This document shows positions 10,638 through 22,010 of a DNA stretch of 64,000 nucleotides, piece by piece. The notes below the pieces were generated by a model. It saw only the letters and a program-made list of their open reading frames with translations, made no database searches and was not told the DNA's origin. The DNA comes from Brachypterus glaber. Taxonomy: Eukaryota > Arthropoda > Insecta > Coleoptera > Kateretidae. Every line of letters begins with the position of its first letter. Positions within the stretch are counted from its first letter, which is position 1. The DNA lies in the NCBI GenBank assembly GCA_958510825.1, contig OY294045.1, positions 11,769,916-11,833,915 of the forward strand, read 5' to 3'. A program made the translations under genes and the position numbers.

Positions 10638-11820
10638 TTAAATTAAGTAATGTTAACAATAAACTTAATATAAAGAATCTACACATTATTATAACAATTT
10701 TTCTAATGAAATTAACTTTTGGAACCTATAAAGTTTTCGGAAAAAAGGCTGTTTCACTCCACCCTATTGCACAAGAATCGCACTAGATCTTCCTACACTC
10801 GCACTCTCTTTAAGTTGAACTTAATTTCAGCCCATCATGCAGCTTTTAACATGATAAATCTTCCTTTTCCTAAATCAAGGAAATATAAAAATCCCTCGGT
10901 AGTTAACGCGGATCTAGCCAAACGTCATAACAAATTAGATAAAGATAAAATATCATTATAATTTTTGATAAATATGTATTATAATAATTTCAGTAATAAT
11001 ATTAGTAGTATTTCAGTAAGTATCCATAAGCATCCATAATAATTATATCATAGACTATTTCACAAACAATATATAGGCCAATCAAAACGTTGCATTTTTA
11101 GTTTCTTGACCAATCAGAACAAAATGAATCTGATAATTTTTGCACATATGTAATTATCACTTGGTTACTATGGAAATAAGAAACTGACAGTTACTGACAT
11201 CTTAATAAATGTTATATTTTTGCAAAATGTGTTTTTAATTTGTGAAGCTTACCTTTAGTTGATTTATTTTTATTTTTATTTTATTACCAAAACATTCTAG
11301 GTATAAACCCTAATTAATTGCAGATACTATATTATATTTTATGCACTTTCCATCTTAAAGCTTTAAATCACTGACATTCATAAATTTTAATTTATTTAAT
11401 TGAATTTTGGTATTAAAAACAGGCCACTCAAACTAATTTAAACACTTATTTATTAAAAATATTTTTTTCTCCAGTATACATGTATGTTACACATAATACT
11501 TCATTTAAAAAGTATAAGAAAATGTACATTTACATGTAGAATCTACATTGTAGATGTATTAACATTGAATGAAATTGTTGAATGACACTTGCAAAAAATC
11601 TGTTTTTCTGCATTTTCTTATTCCACCCGAGTCGTTTAAATATTTTAGTTCATCTGGCATGTCTAAAGTTTCTCACGAATTATTGTTTGAAACATTTATT
11701 TCTTTACGAAGTTAAAAACATCCACTTCTCGGAGTTTACTTTATTCAAGAACAAAAAAGGTTTTATAGGAAACGTTTTTCAAGGAACTTCCACTTGAAGA
11801 ATTTTGTAACTTTATTTGTA
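10638..11820. other. No gene seen
   Basis: AT-rich. An 80-codon frame at 10719-10961 lacks an ATG start and resembles no family I know. Nothing else stands out. Confidence 0.45.
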
Positions 11821-11945
11821 TATACAGGGTTATTCAGAAATAAGTTCGAGAACTTAAAATTCTACGTTAAAAAATATGAAAAAACAGTTCCTATAAAGGT
11901 TGGTGCGGAAATGAGTCCTAAGGGAGCTACGGCTCTTTAAAATTG
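11821..11945 (+). repeat. ACAGGGT-ended dispersed repeat, copy 1
   Basis: Begins TATACAGGGTTATTCAG and shares AAAGGTTGGTGCGGAAATGA and CTAAGGGAGCTACGGC with an inverted copy at 42320-42444; a third, weaker piece is at 49045-49086. Non-coding; likely one terminus of a dispersed element. Confidence 0.65.
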
Positions 11946-13730
11946 TAATAAAAATAAGGTTTTTAATTAATAACTCTTATACCCTTTAAGCTAGAGCGAC
12001 GAGCTTTTTGCACGATACTAGTATTAATAAGGATAATAGGTTTATGTTAATTTATTTTTATTTATTAAGAATTCAAAATTAAATCACCAGAATCATGGCT
12101 TACAGTTTTTGATGTAACATATACATATAAAGAAACTTTGTGGGCTAGCTTATTTGTTATTTCTAAAATCATATACAAGGTATCTATAACTTACCTTAGC
12201 ATAACCAAAGAAGATGTTCTCATAAAAAATCACACTAAAAATAAATGTCACTGTGAACATATGTTTATAATGTCACTGTTTACGCATGGCGCCATCTAGC
12301 AGCCACCGACTACCTACCATTTAAAAATTAAAATTACGATCCAGAAGGCTACCAATCTCGCTCGTAGATATCAGCGCCTTTTAGTCAATACGTAATAAAT
12401 CGAATTACAAGTTACCAGTCCTTATTCTCTACGTGCATGGTTAAAAGTTCGCAACGCTTTAAAAAATATCGATTGTTTTTTTTGGTTAACTGGTTCAAAT
12501 AAATCATTTTGTTTGGATAAATATGTTATTTTTATGTGTGTACATATTTACAGACTACAAAAGTCATCACTTTTTTAAAATTATAATATTATAATTTTTA
12601 TTAAATAATATTAATAAAAAAATTAATAAAACATTTTTGGTTAACCCATTAGAAGAAAACGCATTCTTAATGAGAATTTGGTTTTCCTATTTCAAGTACA
12701 TGCATTGTTCAGTTAACAAAAGAGGGATTATCTGACGCTTTTTGTTTCAAGAGCTGCTGTTGTCAGTAAACTTGTGGGTGCTCAACCAGAATTAACCCTT
12801 ATGCTTTAGCAATGGCACGATTTAAAAGAAATATAAACAAGCCGTGAAGATATGTAATGCTACGCATTTCATTATATACTATTCACAGTGGACGGTATAT
12901 TGAATTTTCCCAAATACTCGAATAAAATTAAAAAAAATTAAAAAAAGAACTTTAAAACATTTTTTAGTTTTTTTTTTAATTTTTTTTTCGAGAAAGTAAA
13001 AATTCTTGAAAAATTAAAAAAAAACTTTTTTTTTTTTAATTATATCTTTTTTTGAAAAACAAAAAATTAAAAAAAAAATAATTTTCTTTTATTTTCTTTT
13101 GCGAAAAAGGAAAAAAAAATGAAAAAAAAAATTAAAAATGAATGTACCAACATACCAACATTCATTATACTTTCTGTTTTATTTATTATCCAACTATACA
13201 AAGTTGGTAGCCCATGCACACAATGACCAAAACTACTTCTTTGAAGGACTAGTCTTTTTGGAAGCCTTTTCTGGACCAGTAAAAAAGTTTTTCCTGGCCT
13301 TAGCACAGAACTAACTGTCACATGAAAAGCTAGATTTTGAGTTATATTTTTTGTGTCCATGCTATGAAAATAAATCGACCGTTATATCATTCTTTATATA
13401 AACTGTGTTAATTTTAATTATTAAAATTGACCTAGTTTTTTTTGCTTTATATAACCCAAGTAGTTTTTATTTATATTCGTTAAAATTTAATTAATACACT
13501 AAAAAAAACAGATTGTTTGAACCAAATAAATTTACTGAAACGAATACCAACCAAGTTACAGAAATAATGATGCTTTGCAGAGCCGTAACTAGAGCTGTTT
13601 GCACCTGTGGTAGGTTATTACTTTGCTCCCTCTATCCGATATAAAAAACACTAAAATATATAAATATATATACATAAAGTTTTTTATCAGTAAAATCCAA
13701 AAACCAAATATATTCTCAATATTCTCAAAT
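11946..13730. other. No gene seen; inverted-repeat partner inside
   Basis: Contains 12836-12913, the reverse complement of 7787-7864, followed by long A/T runs to about 13080. A 22-bp AT palindrome lies near 12577-12599 and a 9-bp hairpin near 13139-13168. No coding frame is credible. Confidence 0.5.
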
Positions 13731-13941
13731 TAAGAAAAAACGTAAGAAAGTCCCACCGCCACAGGAGAATATTTTTACAAATTCGATGGTCTATTTTAAT
13801 TTTAAACCAGTCTTTTAAATCACAAACTAATTAAATTTTAAATCTTACAAAAATATAAGAAACTGTAGCACCGCGGGTGAAATTTTTAAGTTCTACAAAA
13901 ACGTAAGCCACAGGCGATTTTTTTTTTAACTTTTAAATAGT
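13731..13941 (+). repeat. Tandem repeat family D, left part (interrupted)
   Basis: Degenerate units of roughly 80-100 bp with the core GTAAGAAAGCCCTAGTGCC, then GCAGGCGAAAATTTTTAC. The array is split by the element at 13950-15445 and resumes at 15454-15879. An inverted relative is at 56384-56800. Confidence 0.7.
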
Positions 13942-13949
13942 ATTTCTAC

Positions 13950-15445
13950 CGAGGGGTCCCGCAATAGGTTTTGGGTGCGTCGTCTCCTTCAAAATCGGAA
14001 GTCTTTTGCAATATTTCGAAAGATTTCCTAAGACTTCCTATAATTTTCAAAAACTTCCCGGACTTCTTAAAGATTTCCTAAGGCTTCTTACGACTTCCTG
14101 AGATTTCTTAAGACTTCTTACGACTTCCTGAAATTTCCTGAGACTTCCTGAGACTTCCTCCGACTTCCCAAAGATTTATAGTGACTTCCTAAAGACTTCT
14201 AACAACTTTTTGCAATTCTACGCATGCGTGATTTTTAAATTTAGCCCGCGAATTTTTTATACAGGGATTCATTGTTAAAGTTATTTTTCGGATCAGATTA
14301 TTTTATAAGGACCTAATTTAATAATAATAATTATAATTATCATAATTATCACGGATAATGATTTACAGTGCCCGGGCAATTGCGAGCTATTATTATTCAT
14401 CTTTTGTCATCTTTTTTAACTTTTATCATAGATTTACTAGCGTTGCGTTCTTGTGGAGTGGGGTCAGCCGTCTTGCAGCTGCTTCTTATCAATGCACTGC
14501 AGTGCTGAATTTATGCCCGCTTTTGCCCGAGGTATGATGATCATTCTGTGACTAAGTAAAAACATGAAACAATCGGTTTATTTAGGTTTATATTGTTTTC
14601 CGAAAATAGCAGTTCTGAATAGGTTCGGAACGTGCGCAGTTGCCATTGAGCACTGCCCAATTGCAACTTCACCAGTTCCGAACCAGTTTAGAACTGAGAT
14701 TTTCGACAAAAAAACAAACCCAATGAATTCGTTCACAAAGTACATAAAGGGTTTAGGTGGGTTTTTTTCTTTGTTTTTATTTTTTTGTTGTGGTTGTCTG
14801 ATAATTTTGCAAGTGGAATGTCATCTGAAAGAGTACCTATATTTTTTTCTGTCAGTAAACGTATCTTTAACTGAATAAGGGGAATGTCATCTTCTAAAAG
14901 ATGTTCTACTTTCCTTTTTTTATTAATTATTTTTTTTTGTACATTTTTGCGTTCGATGTTTGGTCACATTTTTTGTTTCTATTAACTGTGATTTTTGCTT
15001 TTTTTTAACAGATGACATTCCTCTGACTCTTAAAATTCTGTCAGTTGATAAGCGTGATTTTTTTTCATAGAACAGCCAGCAAAGAGTTGACTTCCTTAAA
15101 AATTTAACAACTTTCACCTTAATTTTTAAAAATCGATCACTTTCTCGCCAAATAGACAAAATGAAGTGTGCTGCCGATATGCCGAAAACCACGCCACTTA
15201 CACGGCGCGTAAATTACACCGTGTTTTCCAAGTATTTTTATTAAAATAACGACTAAAGACTTCCCAGACTTCCTGAGACTTCCTGCGACTTCTCAAAGAC
15301 TTCCCGGACTTTCTGAGATTTCCTAGTGACTTCCTAGACTTCCTGAGACTTCTCAAAAACTTCCCGGACTTCCTGAGACTTCCTACAGACTTCCCAGACT
15401 TCGTGGCCAAGTGCGTCGTCTCCTTCATTATTGCGGGACCCCTCG
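13950..15445. mobile_element. 1.5-kb element with 17-bp terminal inverted repeats
   Basis: CGAGGGGTCCCGCAATA at 13950-13966 is matched exactly by its reverse complement at 15429-15445. Flanks are ATTTCTAC (13942-13949) and ATTACTAC (15446-15453), an 8-bp target duplication with one mismatch. Inside each end GTGCGTCGTCTCCTTC appears in the same orientation, and near both ends short arrays of GACTTCCTGA-like units point the same way. The middle has only short frames (14564-14878 plus, 14923-15192 minus) with no recognisable transposase, so it is probably non-autonomous. Superfamily is undecided; 8-bp duplication fits hAT or P-like elements. It sits inside tandem repeat D. Confidence 0.82.
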
Positions 15446-15453
15446 ATTACTAC

Positions 15454-15879
15454 TGAAAATTTCATAAAAATGTAAGAAAGGTCTTGCACAGCAGGCGAAA
15501 ATTTTTACGCTTAAGTTCTACAGTCTTATATAAAAAAACGTAAGAAAGCCCTAGTGCCGCAGGCGAAACTTTACGAATTTCACTCTAAAGTTCTACAATC
15601 TTAAATAATAAAATTAAAACGTAAAAAGCCCTAATGCACCAGGCGAAAATTTTTACATACTTTTCTCATCTTTCTTATCTATTTTAATTTTAAGCAGTTT
15701 TATTATTCATAATTTCACAAAAATGCAAAAAAGCCCTAGTGCCGCAGGTATTATTTACAAAGTTAGATTTTAAAACAGTTCATCAATTCCAAGTTTCACA
15801 AAAATCTAAGAAACCTCTAGCGCCGCAGGGCCAAAATTTTTACGAATTTAAAGGTCTATGGTCCACTTGAACACGCAAT
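15454..15879 (+). repeat. Tandem repeat family D, right part
   Basis: Four to five degenerate units with GCCCTAGTGCCGCAGGCGAA-type cores. The right edge GGTCCACTTGAACACGCAAT is shared with the inverted copy at 56384, so this is a true repeat boundary. Confidence 0.72.
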
Positions 15880-16182
15880 ATATCTCTGAAGCTTTGATAT
15901 AAGATATAACTGATCGTTTCTTTGGGATAATTTTTACTAAAATTAACTTCATTTTCCCTATAGGCAAGAGCAAACATGACAAACAAACTTCTGAAGAAAA
16001 ATTAATCATTTCTGTAACCTCAATAACACCTCTTTTTTCAATAGCGAAAAACAAATCTACTTACAGGTAATGGCGTGTATTTCTATTAAAACGTTTGTAT
16101 TAAATTACAGAAGCGTTTTAGTAAAGTTTAAAAAGTGTGTGACTGCTGACACGCTTAAACTGTTGCTGTTATTAACAGGGAC
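15880..16182. other. No gene seen
   Basis: No supported feature; short frames only. Confidence 0.4.
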
Positions 16183-16330
16183 GGCCCGAGAAAAAAAGAC
16201 TAGAGGGGAATACACCAAATTTTTCCAAGTGGCGGAAAAATTTGTCCAAACGAAAATATCCGTCCATCTGTTAGTATGTCCTTTTGTCCGTCTGTCCGTC
16301 TGTCCGTCTGTCCCTCTGTCCACAGGCAAT
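16183..16330. repeat. GTCC/GTCT-tract repeat
   Basis: A degenerate GTCCGTCT tract at about 16260-16321 with a flanking GGGGAATACACC...CAATTCCCCT pairing. Same class as 7092-7630. The overlapping frames on both strands are simple-sequence artefacts. Confidence 0.55.
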
Positions 16331-17456
16331 TCCCCTGACTCGTCAGCCCGACTGGCTAGGTCACAGCGCTGAGCTTGGTCGGGTCTCTCCGCGCCCGCTC
16401 GGTGCCTGTGTGTGGGCTATGCGTCTTTCTGTCTGCATGTGCCACCAACATATTACATCTGTGTGCACATAAAAACTACATATGTATCACATGTAAATAC
16501 ATGTAGATGTACTGTACATTATGTACATGCTTATCGTTGGATATACTTATGCACATAACAATTTTAGCCCAAAATGCTTACTTTCAATATTTTTGTAAAA
16601 CATTTATTAATAATTGTTATTATTCAGTGAGGGGCCTAATCACCCCAATGATTAATAGATATTATACGCGAGTAGAATACTATACTTTATCCACGGCCGT
16701 TTTGGGTTTTAAACGGTTTATTTTTACAGACCCGTAATTAATAGGTATATTAATCACGGCCGTGGATAAAATATATTACTACTAACACTGACCAGCTAAA
16801 TTAATAAATTTAATAAAATTGAACATTTACTAAAACTAATTGGCTTTACATCTGGTTTTTATTGAAAGACGGACCTTCTCAATCTCGACCCTACGACTTT
16901 TAAACTTTGGTCTTCTGATGCTGAAGAAAACCACATTACTTTACGTTAAAAGTAATTAATAGTTTCCTATTGACGTCTATAAGAGATACGGGCTTACCCG
17001 GAAAATGTATCTCCGTATATTAGCTTGAGTCAATGTCTCGCAGAAAGTGCGATAAAAGCGATGAGGCAAGAATAGATTTGTTTTCCAAAGTATCGTCAAT
17101 AACTAACTCTATTATGATGGTATACTGAGTGTATAATATACACTGTATATTAGGGTGACCCACCAAAATTTCAAATTTCAAAATTTGGAGGTCTCACCCC
17201 TTAAATTTATTCATTGGGGTAAGAGTATTATCCCTGATTTTTTCAGAATTTTTGAAAAAATCTAGAGGTCGCTCACAGCCATTTTTTAAAGGGATATGTT
17301 TCTTTAGATTTTTTATTTTTTTTTAAGGAAGGATTTTTTATTTAAATCTTTTTAACACGGCAAGTTAGATTAAAAAAAAAAAATTACCGAATAGGCGCAA
17401 AACCAACGATAATGCAAACCAACGAACGTAAAAATTTAGTTTTAATAATCTTATGT
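16331..17456. other. No gene seen; small inverted repeat at 16672-16788
   Basis: TTTATCCACGGCCGT near 16688 is mirrored by ACGGCCGTGGATAAA near 16757, in a context of about 115 bp with loosely matching outer ends, possibly a tiny inverted-repeat element. At 17151 a phrase TAGGGTGACCCACC resembles the TAGGGT ends of the palindrome at 62061-62696. Confidence 0.5.
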
Positions 17457-17722
17457 GGGAGGATTGGTGTAGTGGACTACCGCGTCGTACTTGGCGAGTT
17501 TACTACACAAATAGCGTGAGTTCGATTCTCACCAGCGCCGATTTGCCTTTTTCAGTTAATTAATAATTGAAATTTGGGAAGGCGTAAGTGAAGCGGATAC
17601 TCCCTAGAAATTGGTTCTAAAGTCAATTAAAGCCTGTGGTTCCCTCTACTAGTAGCCCACACAAGTCCTGGACATAGGGGATGCTTGATTAAGTAGAATA
17701 GTACGAGGTTAAATAAAAATGT
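17457..17722 (+). repeat. tRNA-derived SINE, full copy
   Basis: The head starts GGGAGGATTGGTGTAGTGG, containing a good RNA polymerase III A box (TGGTGTAGTGG, 17465-17475), and carries a B box within GTGAGTTCGATTCTCAC (17516-17532), where GTGAG/CTCAC forms a T-arm with a 7-nt loop. The rest of the cloverleaf is degenerate, so this is not a working tRNA. A body of about 170 bp follows, ending AGTACGAGGTTAAATAAAAA. A second full copy lies at 59121-59387 (minus) and a fragment at 3502-3593. SINEs of this kind rely on LINE proteins for copying. Confidence 0.85.
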
Positions 17723-17754
17723 AATGTAAAATGTTAATGCCCACGTTAATGTCC

Positions 17755-17803
17755 GGACATTGACGATATTGGACAGACAAATTGGACATTATCGTCAATG
17801 TCC
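17755..17803. repeat. 14-bp perfect inverted repeat
   Basis: GGACATTGACGATA (17755-17768) and TATCGTCAATGTCC (17790-17803) with a 21-nt loop. Related phrases GTCCGGAC and TGGACA surround it. Confidence 0.6.
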
Positions 17804-17825
17804 AATTATCGTCTTTGCCCATAAC

Positions 17826-17827
<2 letters not shown>

Positions 17828-17880
<53 letters not shown>
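17828..17880. repeat. TA microsatellite
   Basis: About 25 TA units at the 3' edge of the adjoining minus-strand LINE; together with the ATTACT repeats at 17880-17905 it forms the LINE tail. Confidence 0.85.
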
Positions 17881-17881
<1 letters not shown>

Positions 17882-17882
<1 letters not shown>

Positions 17883-19130
17883 GTAATAGTAATAGTAATA
17901 TATATAGTAATATATATTTCATGTTAATATACAATACGTATTTACATTCGTCACAAAAATAGATAATACAATAATGCTTAAAATAGATAGGTATAAAATA
18001 GTATTTTAACAATAATTTAAGACATTTTACATACAATACAAAAAATAAATACATTTTTAATTAAAATTGTGTTCTAGAAATTTATCAAAAGAATAAAAGG
18101 CATTTTGAATTAACAAAGATTTTACTTCTTTTTTAAAGCGAGAGAAATTTAAAATTTGGATACTAGATGGTAGTTTGTTAAAAAATAAAGGTGCATAATA
18201 ACTCAAAGAGTCCCTAGATGTGTTAATTCTGTGAAAATTTATTCTTATATTGGACCTATTGCGTGTACTATACTGATGAATACTTTCCTGTAAAATATAT
18301 TCCGATTCATTCCTTTTTACATAACAAACACATTCTAATATATACAAGCAAGGTAGTGTGATTATATTTAGTGCTGGAAATGTGTTTGAGACGTCGTCTC
18401 TATAGCCTTTTTTAGCCAGTATACGTATACATTTTCTTTGTAGAGAAAAAAGTATGTCTAAATGAGTAGTGTAACCCCAAACAAGGATTGCGTATCTACA
18501 GTGCGATTCAAAAAGTGCATAGTAGGCTATCAACAATACTTCCTTAGAGACAATATCTACAAGATTTCGAATGACAAAAAGACTACTAGATAATTTATTA
18601 CTTAAGTTTGTGACATGCTCCAACCAGTTTAATTTGGATTCTAATGTTACCCCCAACAGTTTTACGCTAGATGTATTCGAATTTTCCCTAAGAGTGAAAT
18701 TTATTTTTTGCGTTTTCTCATTATTTAATGATAGCTTGTTCGCAAAAACTACTCCTGAGCCCTATCAAGTGTTTGGTTCATTTTTCTGTGTACAACTGCT
18801 GAATTATTACCCTTAATGATCATAGTAAAATCGTCCGCAAACAATACACTATCTGTAAAATCATCATCATCTTCAGGGATATAATCCGGCAAATCGTTTA
18901 TATAAATGTCAAACAATGGAGGGCCCATATGTGATCCCTGAGGTAAACCATCATCTATTTGAACAGTCTTAGAAACATCCTGGTTTACTACTACAATTTG
19001 TTGTCTTTCTGTAAGGTAGGAATATAATAAACCAACACTTTTCTCATCAACCCCGTACTTTAAAAGCTTATTACATAAAATTTCAGGAGGCACGCAATTA
19101 AAAGCTTTGGTAAGTTCGTGTAAAGATGCA
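17882..19130 (-). pseudogene. 5'-truncated LINE with reverse-transcriptase core (broken)
   Basis: Two minus-strand frames make one ORF2 remnant. The upstream frame (about 19130 to 18749) holds RT motifs: LTKAFNCV, GLPQGSHMGPPLF with YINDLP, and the catalytic FADD box. The first conserved acidic position, usually DLTKAFDCV, reads ELTKAFNCV, so two Asp are lost. The downstream frame (about 18743 to 18057) has KLLGVTLESKLNWLEHV, YAILVWGY and FNKLPSSIQ, as in jockey/CR1-like LINEs. The frames are separated by a Trp-to-stop change and a frameshift near 18740-18752. The 3' UTR runs to an ATTACT/TA tail. The 5' end runs into an inverted repeat at 19110-19315. The copy is inactive. Confidence 0.87.
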
Positions 19131-19315
19131 AGTTGCTTGCAAAACAACTTTACACTACGATATTTCAAGAACGCTTTGACAAAGAGACTTGAAATTTAAC
19201 TATTTTTTTTTACTAAGAAAAATCTTTGCTCCAAATTTCAAGTCCAAACCAAGCGTTTTTGAAATATCGTAGTGTAAAGTTGTTTTGAATGCGACTTGAC
19301 TCTTTACACGAACTA
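19110..19315. repeat. Inverted duplication at the LINE 5' boundary
   Basis: AACAACTTTACACTACGATA near 19142 returns as TATCGTAGTGTAAAGTTGTT near 19269. Matching extends outward to GTTCGTGTAAAGA on both sides and inward to ACTTGAAATTT/AAATTTCAAGT. Total span is about 205 bp. The outer part of the left arm is continuous with the LINE reading frame. Confidence 0.75.
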
Positions 19316-19419
19316 TATACACTGTGTACTTATAATAGAGTTGTTGACGATACACATCTTTACACGCCCTATACAGAGGCCCTAGTAACAGGTTTGGAAT
19401 AACGCATATTCTACACAAA

Positions 19420-20115
19420 TGGACATTACCGCGCATGGACTTTACCGAGCATAGATTTTACCGCGAAAGCCATTACCGCGAAGAAAATTAGCGCGAGGGG
19501 GTCAATACCGCGCATGGATTTTCCGCAAAAACCATTACCGCGCATAATTATTTTAATTTTTTTTTGCAGAAAAAAAGATTAAATAAAAAAATTTAATATT
19601 TTGCAGAAAACAAACAGTTCTACATGATATAGCTGCTGGGTCCGGGTTGTGGGCATGACTTGTTTCCTTTAAAACATTTCCGTCCGAAGTATAACAAAGC
19701 ACGTCGTAATTTATGCACTTCCAATTCCAAAATCCAATTTTTTTAATTTTTAACAGTCTTTTCTTTTCTGTATGTGAAAAGTTTATACAGCCAGGTCTTT
19801 GACTCTAGCACTTTTCGTTATTTCAATCGACAAGACGATTCGTACTAAACTGAATTTTAATCAGCGATTTATACAAATCAATCGATATAAATTTAAAAAA
19901 AAACACACATAAAAAACTCACACAGAGATATGGGTACATTTAGTAAAGGTTACACTTTATCAATATCAAAACTAAAACTAACCAAACCAACCTGCCTTCA
20001 ATCTGAAAAAAAACCCCTTACATAAAATAAAAATAATGTATAAAAAATGGCGCGGTAAAAGATTTTCGCTGTAAAATTCATACGCGGTAATGGACTGCTC
20101 GGTAATGACCTTCGG
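19420..20115. repeat. Element with opposed TTACCGCG arrays
   Basis: The left 120 bp carry seven or more variants of TTACCGCGCATGGA at 13-20-bp spacing; the right 70 bp (20047-20115) carry the reverse complement (GCGCGGTAAAA, ACGCGGTAATGG, CTCGGTAATG). Between them is about 500 bp of ordinary AT-rich sequence. GC content of the ends is far above the surroundings. Subterminal inverted arrays of short motifs are typical transposase-binding arrangements, but no clear terminal repeat or target duplication was found. Confidence 0.6.
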
Positions 20116-20222
20116 CCATTGGTCAAATATAATCTCTTGCCTTAAAATGTGAAGTTTTCTTAACATAGCATGTAATATACTATGCCAGAACCTGTAGTGC
20201 TGCTCAGTCAATTATTATAAAA

Positions 20223-20359
20223 GCGTTCGGGTTGGACAATTTTTTTACTCCATTCCTAACTTAATCGCAACTGCCATTAAACAGTCTTTGACAATAATTG
20301 AAATTAAGTTATCAATGCAATGGGGTAAAAAGAGTAAAATTATCGTTGAACCCGAACGC
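20223..20359. mobile_element. 137-bp inverted-repeat element (MITE)
   Basis: GCGTTCGGGTT (20223-20233) is mirrored exactly by AACCCGAACGC (20349-20359), and pairing continues less perfectly inward (TTTTACTC/GAGTAAAA, CTTAATC/AATTAAG). No convincing target duplication. No coding capacity. Confidence 0.7.
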
Positions 20360-22002
20360 CTCCTATATGTCCTACCAGTTTACTGCAGTGCCAGAACTTT
20401 TATTGGTATAAAAAACTTAACTTATTATAATAAGATCTAGCCAGTCACAAATATTACATGCTTGTTTAGGATTGCACCTCCTAAGTTTGCTACATATATG
20501 TAAATGTACAAGAACTGTAGACCTTTGAGAGCAATAAACGAAATACAGTTGTACATAGTTTTCCTTCTACATAGTAACTAAAAGCTGGTAGATAATTAAA
20601 CCCTAGTTTAAAGTACAGTTTTAATGATATAAATACTCTAAACCCTTGAATAATGAAAATAAAAAAGGTTAAAAACGAGTTATACATAGTTTCCTCCTAG
20701 AATTTTATATGAAAGCTGGTACAGTTTAAATAAATAAAAGTTATTATTTTTGCCAATACTTTGAGTTAAAAGACACTTTAATAGATAACTTTTATTGCGG
20801 ATTCCATCATTAATAATATCAACCACTACTGAAACTGGAAAAGCCTACTAGCTATCTGCTAAGAGGGGAAAGTGACCATCCCTTAGTTTGGGACGTTGAA
20901 ATTTTTCCTCTTATTGCCAAATGTCTTTATGACCCCGAAATCAATAACTAGATTATATTTACTTATACTATATTTCTACAAAGATTCTTATAAGATGTGG
21001 TCAGTTGAGTTGTATTACAAGTCTAAAGATTCTGAATTTAGGAAATATTAATTATTTTTAACTGACTTCTCTTTAAAACAAATGCAACAATTTAACAACA
21101 TTTTAAGTATATAATAATATATAATATAATAATAATAATATATGCCTAATATAATTATCTTATTTTAAAAACATTATTTTTCGTTATTGTGTCCTAAACT
21201 GTCAGTTTATAATTCTGTTAATGCAACAAAATATATCCAGATAAATAATTATTACTTATATTTGTTGCTGTATTAAGTAACATATTATTTTTATGTTTGT
21301 GGGTGTATAATTTTTTTTCCAAATAAGATAAAGTATTATGCTTATATGACAAACTTCTGAATAATTCACTCGTCTGGAACAAATTCTCATTTCAAATATA
21401 TAGTCCAGAAAGCTGGACAAAATATGCAAATTTAGTAAAAAAATTTAGTTTTTGTGCAATAACTCTTTTTGTTGCTGCTATAAAGAAAATTTAGATTAAG
21501 ATTTTAATAATTCTGGTTCGAAAATTTTCAAAACGTTTTTTTATATATTTTTATTTATTTTTAAAAGTCCCAGTGGTTTTTTGGGTATGGGTGCTGTATC
21601 GAAAGCATAAATGAAGTGAGAAGCCAGCTGCAGCCCGATGCTGGTAAATTTTTAACACGTGAGGGGCCCCCAACTTAACAAAAGTTAATATATTTTCCCT
21701 ACGACCTAGTTGGTAGTTAGTGCCTATTTTCCACCCGTTGCCTCTGCCAATGGAAAGTGACAATCAGCTGATTTTACATATTTGCTATCAGAAAATAAGC
21801 AAACGTCAAACACATAACCTCAAATTGACAAATTAATTTTAAAACAATTTTTGTGATTTTTAGATGTTTAGGTCGTAGGAAAAATAGTATACGTACCTCG
21901 ACACAAACCTATTTCACTGAAAACTAGGTTCACTTACTCGGTTCGTAATATAATATTTAAATCTAAGTTGCATTGTGTCAGTGTTATTGTATTAGCAAGC
22001 GG
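20360..22002. other. No gene seen
   Basis: AT-rich sequence with short frames only. The stretch 21100-21150 is an irregular ATA/TAA run. Nothing else can be supported. Confidence 0.45.
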
Positions 22003-22010
22003 GTTATTAC

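Noticed and set aside
10719..10961. 80-codon frame with Arg/Lys-rich start
   Set aside because: No ATG at the start, no recognisable family, ordinary AT-rich codons; treated as chance.
15198..15428. Minus-strand frame rich in Arg, Lys, Ser
   Set aside because: Produced by the GACTTCCTGA array at the right end of the 13950-15445 element, not a protein.
17457..17545. Possible tRNA genes here and at 59295-59387
   Set aside because: Only A box, B box and T-arm are intact; a SINE body follows and the acceptor stem does not close.
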